A stretch of DNA of 64,000 nucleotides from Oceanospirillaceae bacterium (lineage in GTDB: Bacteria; Pseudomonadota; Gammaproteobacteria; Pseudomonadales; Balneatricaceae), in the NCBI GenBank assembly GCA_002686055.1, contig NYZU01000008.1, positions 21,175-85,174 of the forward strand, in the 5' to 3' direction. The notes beneath the pieces were generated by a model. The model was not told where the DNA came from, did no database searches, and saw only the letters and a program-made list of their open reading frames with translations. The position numbers and the translations under genes are program-made. Below, in pieces: positions 24,787 through 33,748 of this stretch; the first letter of the stretch is position 1, and each line of letters begins with the position of its first letter.

Positions 24787-26301
24787 TTAGACTTTTGGAT
24801 ATCGATTGTTAGATTCGACAATATTTAAATCCATATGATTACGCATAAAGCGATCGCGACCATTCACTGGTGGCTCAAAGTCCCACGGGGTAAAGTGGCC
24901 TTTACGATTTGCTCTGTCTACTAAGGTTCGACATCGCTGACTATGCATTACTTCTTGCTTAAAAGTAGTCAAATCCCAACGTTGGTGCATTTCCTCTGTA
25001 AAACTATCAACTAAATTTTTGTACTCAGGAGCAGAGGCTAAATTAGTTAATTCATTTGGATCCTCTACTAAATTAAATAATTGCACTGGATCCGAAACCG
25101 AATAATTAAACTTGTAATCACCCTTGCGGATCATCACCATAGGCTCAATAGAACCCTCGGCACAATACTCTGAATAAGCGCTGCGCTGCTCATCTTCATG
25201 GCCTCTAACTAGTTCAATAAAGCTTTTACCATCAATGTCACAAACCAATTGATTTAGATCTCCTTGCGCCAGCTCAATAAGACTAGGAAGCACATCACAG
25301 TTACTAACTGGGGTATTAACCTCACGGGGAGAAAAGGTGTTGGGAGAATATAGCACCAGCGGTATACGACTTGAATATTCAAAGAATGACATCTTATACC
25401 AAAGGCCACGCTCACCAATCATATCGCCATGATCAGAGCAGAAAAGCACATGGGTATTTTGATCAAATTCACATTCTTCTAATACCTGTAATATTTCACC
25501 CAGTTTGTCATCTAAATAACTAATATTAGCAAAATAGGCGTGTCGGGCATTACGAATATGTTCTTCATTAACCTCAAAGCGCCTAAAGTCATTAGCATCA
25601 TAAAGTCTCTGTGAATGAGGATCCTGATCTTTATAATCAATAAAAGGAACTTTAGGCATGGGAATTTCACCATGGTCATATAAATCCCAATATTTCTGCC
25701 GAGCTAAATATGGGTCGTGTGGGTGGGTAAAACTAACAGTTAAACAAAAAGGTCGTGTATCAATGCGTCGAGCATACTGATAAAGCTTGAGTTTAGCGTT
25801 ATAAGTAACTTCATCATCAAACTCCAATTGATTAGAAATCTCGGCAATACCAGCTTCGGTTACTGAACTCAGATTGTGATACCACCAGTCAACACGCTCG
25901 AGTGGATTCTCCCAATTTGGTGTCCAACCAAAGTCAGCCGGATATATATCTGTGGTTAAGCGTTCTTCAAAGCCATGGAGTTGATCAGCACCCACAAAGT
26001 GCATTTTTCCCGACAATGCGGTTTGATAGCCCATATCCCGAAGATAATGGGCAAAGCTGGGGGTGGTAGATTTAAACTCGGCAGCGTTATCATAAATACC
26101 ACTGCGTGAAGGCAACATGCCCGTCATAAAACTGCCACGTGAAGGTGTACATAAAGGACTAGGAGTATAACAGTTATTAAATTTTATGCCCTTAGCCAAT
26201 AATTTGCGCATATTAGGTATATGCAGAAAGTCAATCATATCTGGATCCAGCATTGGACCATTCATTTGATCAACCATGACAATAAGAAAGTTTGGTTGCA
26301 T
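24787..26301 (-). CDS. betC: Choline-O-sulfatase
   Basis: 504 aa, the usual length for BetC. The sulfatase signature CTPSR places the formylglycine-forming Cys at residue 51. Metal residues lie in MVDQMNG and FCSDHGDMIGERG. Long stretches resemble rhizobial BetC as I recall it, especially LSGKMHFVGADQLHGFEERL, DFGWTPNW and LTVSFTHPHDPY. It hydrolyses choline-O-sulfate, a marine and plant osmolyte, to choline and sulfate. No signal peptide is seen, so it is cytosolic. No bet dehydrogenase genes adjoin it, but betaine-handling genes lie 1-8 kb away. Its ribosome-binding region contains a run of eight G, described separately. Confidence 0.93.
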   Translation of the reverse strand: MQPNFLIVMVDQMNGPMLDPDMIDFLHIPNMRKLLAKGIKFNNCYTPSPLCTPSRGSFMTGMLPSRSGIYDNAAEFKSTTPSFAHYLRDMGYQTALSGKMHFVGADQLHGFEERLTTDIYPADFGWTPNWENPLERVDWWYHNLSSVTEAGIAEISNQLEFDDEVTYNAKLKLYQYARRIDTRPFCLTVSFTHPHDPYLARQKYWDLYDHGEIPMPKVPFIDYKDQDPHSQRLYDANDFRRFEVNEEHIRNARHAYFANISYLDDKLGEILQVLEECEFDQNTHVLFCSDHGDMIGERGLWYKMSFFEYSSRIPLVLYSPNTFSPREVNTPVSNCDVLPSLIELAQGDLNQLVCDIDGKSFIELVRGHEDEQRSAYSEYCAEGSIEPMVMIRKGDYKFNYSVSDPVQLFNLVEDPNELTNLASAPEYKNLVDSFTEEMHQRWDLTTFKQEVMHSQRCRTLVDRANRKGHFTPWDFEPPVNGRDRFMRNHMDLNIVESNNRYPKV

Positions 26302-26308
26302 TTACCAA

Positions 26309-26316
26309 CCCCCCCC
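26309..26316 (-). repeat. G8 homopolymer in the betC ribosome-binding site
   Basis: On the minus strand eight consecutive G end seven bases before the betC ATG, exactly where a Shine-Dalgarno sequence belongs; no other purine-rich site is near. Slippage of this tract would change the strength or spacing of initiation. Confidence 0.6.
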
Positions 26317-26540
26317 ATATTAATTATGTTATTTTTATTTATTAATCAATATTTAACTGCTTGTTAGGCCTTAATTTAACTGTGTGGGAAAGTAGCACAG
26401 GAAGTTAGAAAAAGACAACGAAAATAAATGCTTATTGATGAAAAAAACAGGAAGAATTTGATTTGGGGATAACATCTTTTTCAATGCCCAAAAGAACACT
26501 GCAGGGCAGCCATTACAGACTGCCCTTAGCAATAGATCAG

Positions 26541-28772
26541 TTACTGACTAAAACGAATATTTTGCATCTGGAATTTCACCCCTGCTTGGGTATTTGCCCA
26601 AGCTGGAAATATTTCCACCAGATTGATCGTTTCAATAAAGAAATCACTGGTCATTTGCGCTGCAATAAGTGACATAGGTATAGAGATTTCTTGCCACTCT
26701 CCTACCAGTAACCTCTCACCATCCAATTGTGGTACGAAGATATCACCTGTCTTACTGTCAGTATTGCCCACTTTTATTACCAGGCCAGTTTGATCATTTG
26801 CCGGCTTCTGTGAACCTAAAGACTCAACAAATAAATCAAATACTAAAGAGCCATTATCCTTAAATTCACGCAAATTTTGCGCTGCAAAGTTTAATTTTAA
26901 ATGGCCTTTGTAACTTTCAGGGCTATCATCATTATAAGCAGCAAAAACCTTACCTTGATCATTAATAGACGCTATTAGGTGACTATCACCATGCGGAATA
27001 CCACCCCAATCGGCCGTGTTATATTGCTCACCAATATCTATCTTGGCATCAAAATCGCTAACAATATTGTAACTACTTCCCGTTAACGCCGGCGGTGACT
27101 TACCACGCATATCGACACAGGTTACGGCATCATTAGGTATGCCATTAGGTTGCGGCACCATGCGTACAGCACCTAAGTTAAATTCAACTGCATCTGTGGT
27201 GAAAAACAAGAAAGGCGTATTCATCATTTGATAAACCATACCTGTTTCCACTAAACATGCTAAGGGTACCTTTATTGTTTTCCAGTCATCACCGGGAGCG
27301 GGTAAAACTCTATTTATCTTTACTTCACCGCGGCATGGATAGACACAGTGCACAGACAAGACCAAGCTTTCTGGTGCCTTGGATAACATTTTAATATCAA
27401 ACTCCAAGGTACTGTCTGCATTTACATAACGGTTAAAGTCACCACCCACACTATCCGCAGTTTGCATATAAATTTGGGCTGCACTATTGCCAGCATAGCT
27501 ACCCGTATTGCCAGCAAACTTTACGTTTACAGCAGATTGCTGCATACCTTGATAATCTATTCCCTTGGTGGTTACAGAACCAATTGTTGTCGTGCCTTTA
27601 CCAACTGGCACGCCAGCCCAACCATTAATACTGCCTGATATTCTGGCTACAAATTCACCTTTTGCATGTTTACCGAATATCTCTAGGGGCGACTCTGCCA
27701 CGCCCGCATCAGGGGCTTGCATACCACAACCATAGTCACGTGGATCAAGATGGATATTATCCAAATCTTGTTCAGTAGCTTGAACGCTTGCGTTTGAGCC
27801 ATAAGACAAACCATAACCATAGGGGAATAGTGGTTTATGTTCGCCATTGACATCTTGCTCAATCAGCTCACCAGTTAAGCCATCAACAGGCGTTTGATAG
27901 TCTGGAATATTGGGTGCATGACGATTAATCGTGGTTGAACATTTTTGTTTTGGCCAAGAAAAAGAAAACCGCCCGGTAAAATCTCTGCCGCCTTTAGCAA
28001 ATAGTACATCAGTTATACCACCAGCCTCAGTACCTGGTAACCAAGCTGCCACAAAGGCATCAGAGTGGTTTATTTCTTCATTCACATAGAGTGGACGACC
28101 CGAATAGAAAACAGTTACCACTTTAAAGCCAGCATTCTTAAGCTTTTTAATAAGGGCTAAATCCTGAGCATAAGAAGCTTTTAACTGGGAAAATTCTAAG
28201 GTTTGGGCTTTGCTAATATCGCCAAACATCTCTGCATAGGCATCCTCTCCAATCACCACAATAGCTGTAGTCCCTGCTGGAGCTTGATTTATATCTGTAT
28301 ATACATTTTCAGCACCTACTTCTGCTTGCAGAGCACCTAGCATGGTTTGTGCGCCAGGAAAGTCCTTAGCAAGCGTATTATTGTCACCCTGCCAAGTTAG
28401 TGACCAACCTCCTGTTTGCTTTTGAATACTATTTATCGCACTACCCACCAGCAGATATGCATCATCAGTTGGTAAAGGAAGCACATTATTGTTGTTCTTT
28501 AATAGCACTAAAGATTGACTAACTGCTTCCCGCGCCAGTGCTCGGTTAACAGCACTACCTAACAACGCCGTATCACCTGCATTTTTTCGCGCCGAAGGTT
28601 TAGGTTTTTGCCAAAGATTTGCCCGCGCTTTAACACGCAAAATACGCGTTACTGCATCATCAATACGCGCCATGGGAATAATCCCACTCTTTACTTGGGC
28701 AATAACATTACGATAGAAACGCTGCCAATCAGAACGGTTGGTTACCATAAATACATCATTGCCAGCAATCAC
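26541..28772 (-). CDS. GH3 fragment 3: C-terminal half
   Basis: 743 codons open, but the track's first codon is a TTG inside the gene, not a real start. It holds the second GH3 domain (SQSLVLLKNNNNVLPLP, AWLPGTEAGGITDVLFAKG, FPYGYGLSYG), then two related beta-rich domains around residues 380-540 and 550-743 of this fragment that resemble the ExoP C-terminal domain. The second copy extends this protein beyond the roughly 840 aa of ExoP-type enzymes. Confidence 0.7.
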   Translation of the reverse strand: MIAGNDVFMVTNRSDWQRFYRNVIAQVKSGIIPMARIDDAVTRILRVKARANLWQKPKPSARKNAGDTALLGSAVNRALAREAVSQSLVLLKNNNNVLPLPTDDAYLLVGSAINSIQKQTGGWSLTWQGDNNTLAKDFPGAQTMLGALQAEVGAENVYTDINQAPAGTTAIVVIGEDAYAEMFGDISKAQTLEFSQLKASYAQDLALIKKLKNAGFKVVTVFYSGRPLYVNEEINHSDAFVAAWLPGTEAGGITDVLFAKGGRDFTGRFSFSWPKQKCSTTINRHAPNIPDYQTPVDGLTGELIEQDVNGEHKPLFPYGYGLSYGSNASVQATEQDLDNIHLDPRDYGCGMQAPDAGVAESPLEIFGKHAKGEFVARISGSINGWAGVPVGKGTTTIGSVTTKGIDYQGMQQSAVNVKFAGNTGSYAGNSAAQIYMQTADSVGGDFNRYVNADSTLEFDIKMLSKAPESLVLSVHCVYPCRGEVKINRVLPAPGDDWKTIKVPLACLVETGMVYQMMNTPFLFFTTDAVEFNLGAVRMVPQPNGIPNDAVTCVDMRGKSPPALTGSSYNIVSDFDAKIDIGEQYNTADWGGIPHGDSHLIASINDQGKVFAAYNDDSPESYKGHLKLNFAAQNLREFKDNGSLVFDLFVESLGSQKPANDQTGLVIKVGNTDSKTGDIFVPQLDGERLLVGEWQEISIPMSLIAAQMTSDFFIETINLVEIFPAWANTQAGVKFQMQNIRFSQ

Positions 28773-29119
28773 TGCTTGGGGCAGTTACTGGGTGAGCAGC
28801 CATTAATCTCACCTTGACCGTTCCAGTCCGTAACAACAACACCATCAAAGCCCATTTTGCCTTTTAACACATCATTAATAAGATATTGACTACCATGAAT
28901 TTTTTGGTTGTTTAAATAAGCGCCACCAGAGCGCATCGGGTCGTAATTATTTACATTCCACCAAGAATTGAAGGAACTCATAACCACTTGTGCACCCGCT
29001 TCCAAACCACCAAAGTAACCAGTAGCATGAATATTGCGTAAATAGTCTTCGGTGTAGCGATTCTGACCATGGTCAACACCCCCCCAAGGTGCCACCATCA
29101 CCAACCCAATGTTTGACAT
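28769..29119 (-). CDS. GH3 fragment 2: middle segment with catalytic nucleophile
   Basis: About 110 codons in the +1-shifted frame, entered after the G7 run. It contains VDHGQNRYTEDYLRNIHATGY, the QVVMSSFNSWWN strand and the nucleophile aspartate in VVVTDWNG. It ends at TGA directly after NCPKQ; adding one C would give NCPQAVIAGNDVFM, the normal continuation. Confidence 0.65.
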   Translation of the reverse strand: MSNIGLVMVAPWGGVDHGQNRYTEDYLRNIHATGYFGGLEAGAQVVMSSFNSWWNVNNYDPMRSGGAYLNNQKIHGSQYLINDVLKGKMGFDGVVVTDWNGQGEINGCSPSNCPKQ

Positions 29120-29867
29120 TAGAAATAACGTTGTCTTCGCCTTTCAGTCCGTCAACGCCACCTTGTAATCCATAGACCATTTGTTTGGCATATTGATAGA
29201 TGATTTCTGGATCTTCAGAATAACCTTCGTAGACTCGACCCCAGCGGTAATCGCGGGGAGAGGCAACGGTTGGTGCAAAGGTCCAGTCTAGTCCGGTTGC
29301 CACAATTTCTTGGGCAGTAGCTTTACCAATTTCAAAAATTAAAGCAGGGTTATTAGCCGCTCCCAGACCAATATTATGAGGGAATACAGTGGCACGAAAG
29401 ACATTATTATGACCATGTACGGCATCCGTCGCCCACATAAATGGAATGCGGAAACCGCGCCCCTTATATGCATCTTCCAAGGCGTCCCAATATTCATCTG
29501 ATTTGGCAGCCCACGCTTCTGCAGAGGCATATTTATTATTATTCGGCCAAGCCCCACCACCATTTAATAACGAACCTAGCTTGTATTTCTTGGCTTCTCG
29601 AGGGGTAACATTGCGCAGATCGGGTTGGATCATCTGCCCTACTTTCTCGGCAAGGGTCATTTGGCTAAGGATATTAGCTATAAAGGTTTCTATCTCAGCA
29701 TCTTTTGGCACAGCACTGGCAATTTTAGGCCAATCGGCATAGTAAGGGGCTTTGGATATAGATGTGTCGTTGTTTACTGATGGGTTATCTTGACTGCTAG
29801 CGTAGGCTAAATTTACTGCCGATACCATGGTTGCAAACAATAACCATAATGTAGCTCTAAAATACAT
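29073..29867 (-). CDS. GH3 fragment 1: signal peptide and N-terminal barrel
   Basis: 264 aa. Sec signal peptide ending NLAYA, then LSQMTLAEKVGQMIQPD, PFMWATDAVHGHNN and KHWVGDGGTLGG, all standard GH3 N-terminal motifs. It stops at TGA immediately after the G7 run; with six G it would continue GGVDHGQNRY. This is the only fragment with a natural start. Confidence 0.75.
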   Translation of the reverse strand: MYFRATLWLLFATMVSAVNLAYASSQDNPSVNNDTSISKAPYYADWPKIASAVPKDAEIETFIANILSQMTLAEKVGQMIQPDLRNVTPREAKKYKLGSLLNGGGAWPNNNKYASAEAWAAKSDEYWDALEDAYKGRGFRIPFMWATDAVHGHNNVFRATVFPHNIGLGAANNPALIFEIGKATAQEIVATGLDWTFAPTVASPRDYRWGRVYEGYSEDPEIIYQYAKQMVYGLQGGVDGLKGEDNVISNVKHWVGDGGTLGGC

Positions 29868-30385
29868 AATTGTTCCGTTGTTTATTTTGATTTGTTGGGT
29901 GATGCTTGAGCAAAGAAAAAAGGTTTGTAGCTTATAAAGCTCATCTATCTAAAAATAATTTATTTGCCCTTTGAAGTACTGTTAAATGGGCTACTAGATA
30001 GGCTATGAAAAAATAACATAGATACTTAACTTTTTACACATACCTAGGATCAATTTGACTGCTTCGGTCGGCAAAAAATACATTGTTGGCAGTTTTTGAT
30101 ATTTTCACCAATGATTCGTTAAAATCATCAACAAATAAGCTCACTAGCTATTGATTTCATTAGATGCCTCTATATACTTGCCAGCGACTGATAAAGGTCT
30201 TCTCATCCTTGTATAGCCAGTAAACAATACTGTTAACACGAAGTAAATATTTGTAGCACTAGTTAAATTTACCAAGGGCAAAGACAAAAATGCCCTTTAG
30301 CACTGTTCATAAGGCATAATAACGGCAAAGTTAATGCTTTATATAACGTTTTTGTATTGCATTTAAGTAATCTCAGGAGTCTATT
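29868..30385. other. 518-bp divergent spacer, GH3 to flavin reductase
   Basis: No ORF of note, no RNA gene and no clear repeat. The sequence is moderately AT-rich and should contain both divergent promoters. The only firm element is CAGGAG six to seven bases before the TTG start of the flavin reductase. Confidence 0.5.
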
Positions 30386-30871
30386 TTGAGCCACAATATT
30401 GACGGCAAGGCATTCCGTAATGCACTAGGATCTTTTGCAACTGGTGTCACTGTCATTACTTGTTTAGATACCGATGGCAAGCCCGTCGGCGCAACAGTTA
30501 GTAGTTTTAATTCCGTATCCTTAGATCCGCCCTTAATTCTTTGGAGTATTAACAAAACTGCCAATAGTGCCGATGCTTTTATCAATGCCAAAGAATTTGT
30601 CGTCAATGTACTGTCCTCAAGTCAGGTTGCTTTATCTAATCAATTTGCTCGCAGCAACGAAGATAAGTTTGTGGGTGTAGACACTGAAAATGGGATTGGC
30701 CAAGTACCTATGTTAGTGGGTGCCGTCACTCATCTTCAATGCCAGACGTGGGCGTCTTACGATGGTGGTGACCACCAAATTATTGTTGGTGAAGTGGTGG
30801 CCATGGATACCAATGATGATGAAGGTTTGGTTTTCTATCGGGGTGATTATGCCAAACCTGAAAGACTTTAA
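30386..30871 (+). CDS. Flavin reductase (HpaC/DIM6-NTAB family)
   Basis: 161 aa, FMN-binding split-barrel. Motifs: FRNALGSFATGVTVIT, GATVSSFNSVSLDPPLILWSI and the DHQIIVGEVVAM segment with the family His. It reduces free flavin with NAD(P)H, often for a two-component monooxygenase, but no oxygenase partner is nearby. The start codon is TTG at 30386, supported by the strong AGGAG six to seven bases ahead and by the conserved N terminus; no ATG fits. Monocistronic with its own terminator. Confidence 0.9.
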   Translation: MSHNIDGKAFRNALGSFATGVTVITCLDTDGKPVGATVSSFNSVSLDPPLILWSINKTANSADAFINAKEFVVNVLSSSQVALSNQFARSNEDKFVGVDTENGIGQVPMLVGAVTHLQCQTWASYDGGDHQIIVGEVVAMDTNDDEGLVFYRGDYAKPERL

Positions 30872-30944
30872 ATGACTGTCTTTAAATAATCAGGCTGACA
30901 AGCTGTATAGCTTGTAATTTAAGTACCAAGAAGCCAATTTAAAT

Positions 30945-30969
30945 AGTCGGGTTTAACCCGACTTTTTAT
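30945..30969 (+). terminator. Terminator of the flavin reductase gene
   Basis: AGTCGGGT-tta-ACCCGACT, a perfect 8-bp stem with a 3-nt loop, followed by TTTTTATT on the plus strand. Confidence 0.9.
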
Positions 30970-31049
30970 TGCTTGTAGGAAAATAAATTATCTAAAACAA
31001 TCTAAAATCAACACCATATATTCCATTTAATTATATCCTTATAATTAAT

Positions 31050-31078
31050 TTGATTTATGTATAAGAGATTCATATAAT
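31050..31078 (+). promoter_or_regulatory. Promoter of the MBL-sulP operon
   Basis: TTGATT (31050-31055), a 17-bp spacer and a perfect TATAAT (31073-31078). The expected transcription start near 31085 falls inside the inverted repeat that follows. Confidence 0.7.
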
Positions 31079-31080
31079 AT

Positions 31081-31105
31081 CTCCATAAGCGGTCTGTTTA
31101 TGGAG
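31081..31105 (+). promoter_or_regulatory. 8-bp inverted repeat covering start site and Shine-Dalgarno
   Basis: CTCCATAA at 31081-31088 and TTATGGAG at 31098-31105 pair perfectly around a 9-base loop. The right arm contains GGAG, the ribosome-binding site of the MBL gene (ATG 31112). As DNA it could be an operator; as RNA it could hide the Shine-Dalgarno if transcription starts early enough to include the left arm. Confidence 0.55.
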
Positions 31106-31111
31106 CTAATA

Positions 31112-31981
31112 ATGCAAAAAGCCAAGATCACCAAATTTTTTGATTCAGAGACCTCTACCCTGAGTTATCTTATTACTGATCCAAATACCAAACAGTGCGC
31201 CATAATCGACTCTGTACTGAATTATTTTCCTAATTCGGGAGAATTAGCCACCACCCTTGCTGATAATATTATTGCCATCATCAAAGACCAAGGCCTAACC
31301 TTGCAGTGGCTACTTGAAACTCATGTCCATGCTGATCACTTATCAGCAGCGCCCTATTTGAAGCAGCAGCTAGGTGGCCAAATTGCTATTGGAGCCAATA
31401 TTAAAACCGTCCAAAACAAATTTGGTAGCTTGTTTAATGCCGGAAGTGATTTTGCTATGGACGGTAGTCAGTTTGATAGGCTATTAAAAGACCAAGACGT
31501 GCTGCAACTGGGCGATATAGAGATTCTTGCAATAAGTACCCCAGGCCATACCCCTGCCTGTATGAGCTTTTTAATTGACGACGCGTGCTTTGTTGGTGAC
31601 ACCTTATTTATGCCTGATTATGGCACCGCAAGATGTGACTTTCCCGGTGGTGATGCAGCCACCCTATGGGACTCTATGCAACGAATTCTCAGCTTACCGG
31701 ATCAGACGCGATTATTTATGTGTCATGATTACCCTCTTGCAGGCAATGAACACCAGTGGCAAACCACTGTTGCTGAATCCAAAGCCAAAAATATTCATAT
31801 TGCGGGTAAAAGTCGTGACGAATATATTGCCATGCGCACAGCTAGAGATGCTCAGTTACAGGTACCAAAACTGTTAATTCCTTCAGTGCAAGTAAATATG
31901 CGCGCTGGCCATTTGCCACCAGCAGAAGATAATGGTGTGCACTATCTTAAAATCCCTATCAATACATTGACCTCTACCTAA
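31112..31981 (+). CDS. MBL-fold hydrolase, probable persulfide dioxygenase
   Basis: 289 aa from the ATG at 31112, which has GGAG seven bases upstream; the track start four codons earlier has none. Metallo-beta-lactamase motifs: ETHVHADHL, STPGHTPACMSFLID, VGDTLFMPDYGTARCDFPGG and FMCHDYPL. The TARCDFPGG segment and overall layout match ETHE1/Blh-type persulfide dioxygenases, which oxidise glutathione persulfide to sulfite. It forms an operon with a SulP transporter five bases downstream, consistent with sulfur-oxyanion handling. Glyoxalase II is less likely because of that segment and the C-terminal extension (VNMRAGHLPPAEDNG). Confidence 0.85.
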   Translation: MQKAKITKFFDSETSTLSYLITDPNTKQCAIIDSVLNYFPNSGELATTLADNIIAIIKDQGLTLQWLLETHVHADHLSAAPYLKQQLGGQIAIGANIKTVQNKFGSLFNAGSDFAMDGSQFDRLLKDQDVLQLGDIEILAISTPGHTPACMSFLIDDACFVGDTLFMPDYGTARCDFPGGDAATLWDSMQRILSLPDQTRLFMCHDYPLAGNEHQWQTTVAESKAKNIHIAGKSRDEYIAMRTARDAQLQVPKLLIPSVQVNMRAGHLPPAEDNGVHYLKIPINTLTST

Positions 31982-31986
31982 ACTAC

Positions 31987-33747
31987 ATGCCTAATCTTTT
32001 TAAGCGAATTTGGCGCGCCTGGCCCGCCCATATTTGGCTAGCGAACTATAACAGAAAGAGCTTTAATGCCGATTTGCTGGCTGGCTTAGTCGTAACTATG
32101 ATGTTAATCCCCCAAGGGCTAGCCTATGCCATGCTCGCTGGCTTACCCCCTGTTACGGGTCTTTATGCCAGTATTTTGCCATTATTTGCTTATGCCCTAT
32201 TTGCATCAAGCCGGACTTTAGCTGTGGGGCCGGTTGCCATTATTTCATTATTATCCGCTAATGCCGTTGCCATAGCCCATCAGAAAACCAATATAGATGT
32301 GATTAGTCTCTCCGTGACATTAGCCATGCTGTCAGGTCTACTCATGCTGATTATGGGCATACTTAAATTGGGCTTTATAGCCAATTTATTATCAAGACCA
32401 GTGTCAATAGGGTTTATTACAGGTGCTAGTATTGTCATTGCTTTGGGCCAATTAAAGCATATTCTTGGTATTAATATTAATGGTCATAACTTGCCTCAAC
32501 TAGGCCAAAGCATCATTGTCAATATAAGCACCCTTGATAACATGACTAGTCTAGTTGGTTTGGCCACTGTCAGCTTTTTATTTTGGAGTCGACATTATTT
32601 AAAGAATTTAATGCGTGCTTTTTGCTCCATTAATTTCGCTTATGCCATCAGTAAAATGGCACCCATTTTGGCTGCCTGTGTGGCCACTTTTGTGGTTAGT
32701 TATTGGCAACTTAATACAGCTGGGGTAAAAGTAATTGGCGAAATAGCCGTTGGTTTACCCAGCTTACAATGGCCAAACCTAGCCCAGGATGTCATTTTAG
32801 CCTTGCTACCCGCGGCCATCATTATTAGCTTAATTGGCTATGTTGAGTCTATTTCTGTGGCCCAAACACTAGCTAATAAACGCCGTCAGCAAATTAACCC
32901 TAATCATGAACTACTTGGCTTAGGTGCGGCTAATGCAGCGGCATCTATATCGGGTGGTTTTGCGGTAACTGGTGGCTTGTCTCGCTCAATAGTCAATTTT
33001 GATGCCGGTGCTGTAACACCGATGGCTGGCATATTCAGTGCCCTAGGCATTGCTTTAGCCAGTTTATTTTTAACACCCCTATTTGCCTTACTGCCCAAAG
33101 CAGTATTGGGAGCTACTATTTTTATTGCTGTTCTGAGCCTTATGGATATACATGAATTTCGCTTTACTTGGCGCTATTCGAAACAGGATTTTATGGCCAT
33201 GCTAATTACTCTTAGCAGCGTTTTATTCGTCGGTGTTGAAGCAGGTGTAATAGCTGGTGTGATGGCCAGTGTGGCTCTACTTTTATGGCGCACCAGTCGC
33301 CCACATACAGCCATTGTAGGTCCTATTCCTGGCACCGAGCACTTTCGTAATGTAGAACGCTATGCTGTAGAGCAATGTGATCAGTTAGTTACCTTACGCA
33401 TAGACGAAAGCTTATTCTTTGGCAATATACGTTTTTTAGAGAATCAAATTAATCAAATCTTGGCCGCAAAAAAAGATCATTTACAACACTTGATATTAAT
33501 GGCCTCAGGTATCAACCATATTGATTCGACCGCTGTAGAAAAGCTCTTAGACTTCAATCAACAGCTCAAAGGTAGAGGTATCACTTTACATATGTCTGAA
33601 GTAAAAGGCCCGGTGTTAGACCGTCTAGAAAAGACCCAATTTACCAGTCACCTAACTGGCCATGTTTTTCTCAGTCAATACCAAGCTTGGCAAACTTTAG
33701 CTGTTGATCAAAATCAAGCCACAGTGCATAGCCAATCCAGTATTTGA
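31987..33747 (+). CDS. SulP family anion transporter with STAS domain
   Basis: 586 aa. About 12-14 membrane segments over residues 25-430, with the SulP hallmark GLVVTMMLIPQGLAYAMLAGLPPVTGLYAS, then a cytosolic STAS domain (about 445-560, LILMASGINHIDSTAVEKL). SulP proteins move sulfate, bicarbonate or carboxylates. Coupled to the persulfide-dioxygenase-like gene, sulfate or sulfite is the more likely cargo, but sequence does not settle this. It ends two bases from the stop of convergent ung. Confidence 0.92.
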   Translation: MPNLFKRIWRAWPAHIWLANYNRKSFNADLLAGLVVTMMLIPQGLAYAMLAGLPPVTGLYASILPLFAYALFASSRTLAVGPVAIISLLSANAVAIAHQKTNIDVISLSVTLAMLSGLLMLIMGILKLGFIANLLSRPVSIGFITGASIVIALGQLKHILGININGHNLPQLGQSIIVNISTLDNMTSLVGLATVSFLFWSRHYLKNLMRAFCSINFAYAISKMAPILAACVATFVVSYWQLNTAGVKVIGEIAVGLPSLQWPNLAQDVILALLPAAIIISLIGYVESISVAQTLANKRRQQINPNHELLGLGAANAAASISGGFAVTGGLSRSIVNFDAGAVTPMAGIFSALGIALASLFLTPLFALLPKAVLGATIFIAVLSLMDIHEFRFTWRYSKQDFMAMLITLSSVLFVGVEAGVIAGVMASVALLLWRTSRPHTAIVGPIPGTEHFRNVERYAVEQCDQLVTLRIDESLFFGNIRFLENQINQILAAKKDHLQHLILMASGINHIDSTAVEKLLDFNQQLKGRGITLHMSEVKGPVLDRLEKTQFTSHLTGHVFLSQYQAWQTLAVDQNQATVHSQSSI

Positions 33748-33748
33748 A

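Larger units (their letters stand above)
26541..29867 (-). pseudogene. GH3 exo-beta-glucosidase/glucanase with two frameshifts
   Basis: Three overlapping minus-strand ORFs (29867-29073, 29119-28769, 28772-26541) together encode one GH3 enzyme of about 1108 aa. A signal peptide (MYFRATLWLLFATMVSAVNLAYA) is followed by the GH3 barrel, the nucleophile segment GFDGVVVTDWNG, the alpha/beta sandwich domain and two C-terminal ExoP-type sugar-binding-like domains. The reading frame is lost by one extra G in a G7 run (29079-29085) and regained by one missing C in a C4 run (28778-28781). The first and third ORFs share a frame, so the two indels compensate. Either the gene is freshly broken or the assembly has homopolymer errors. 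The intact protein would be secreted and release glucose from beta-glucans such as laminarin or cellodextrins. Confidence 0.85.

Noticed and set aside
28769-29120. Programmed ribosomal frameshifting in the GH3 gene
   Set aside because: Two opposite shifts in plain G and C runs, without slippery X_XXY_YYZ sites in the right phase, are better explained by indels or sequencing errors.
30386-30606. Minus-strand 77-aa ORF (30373-30606) overlapping the flavin reductase start
   Set aside because: The flavin reductase has strong family motifs and AGGAG before its TTG; the opposite ORF has neither.
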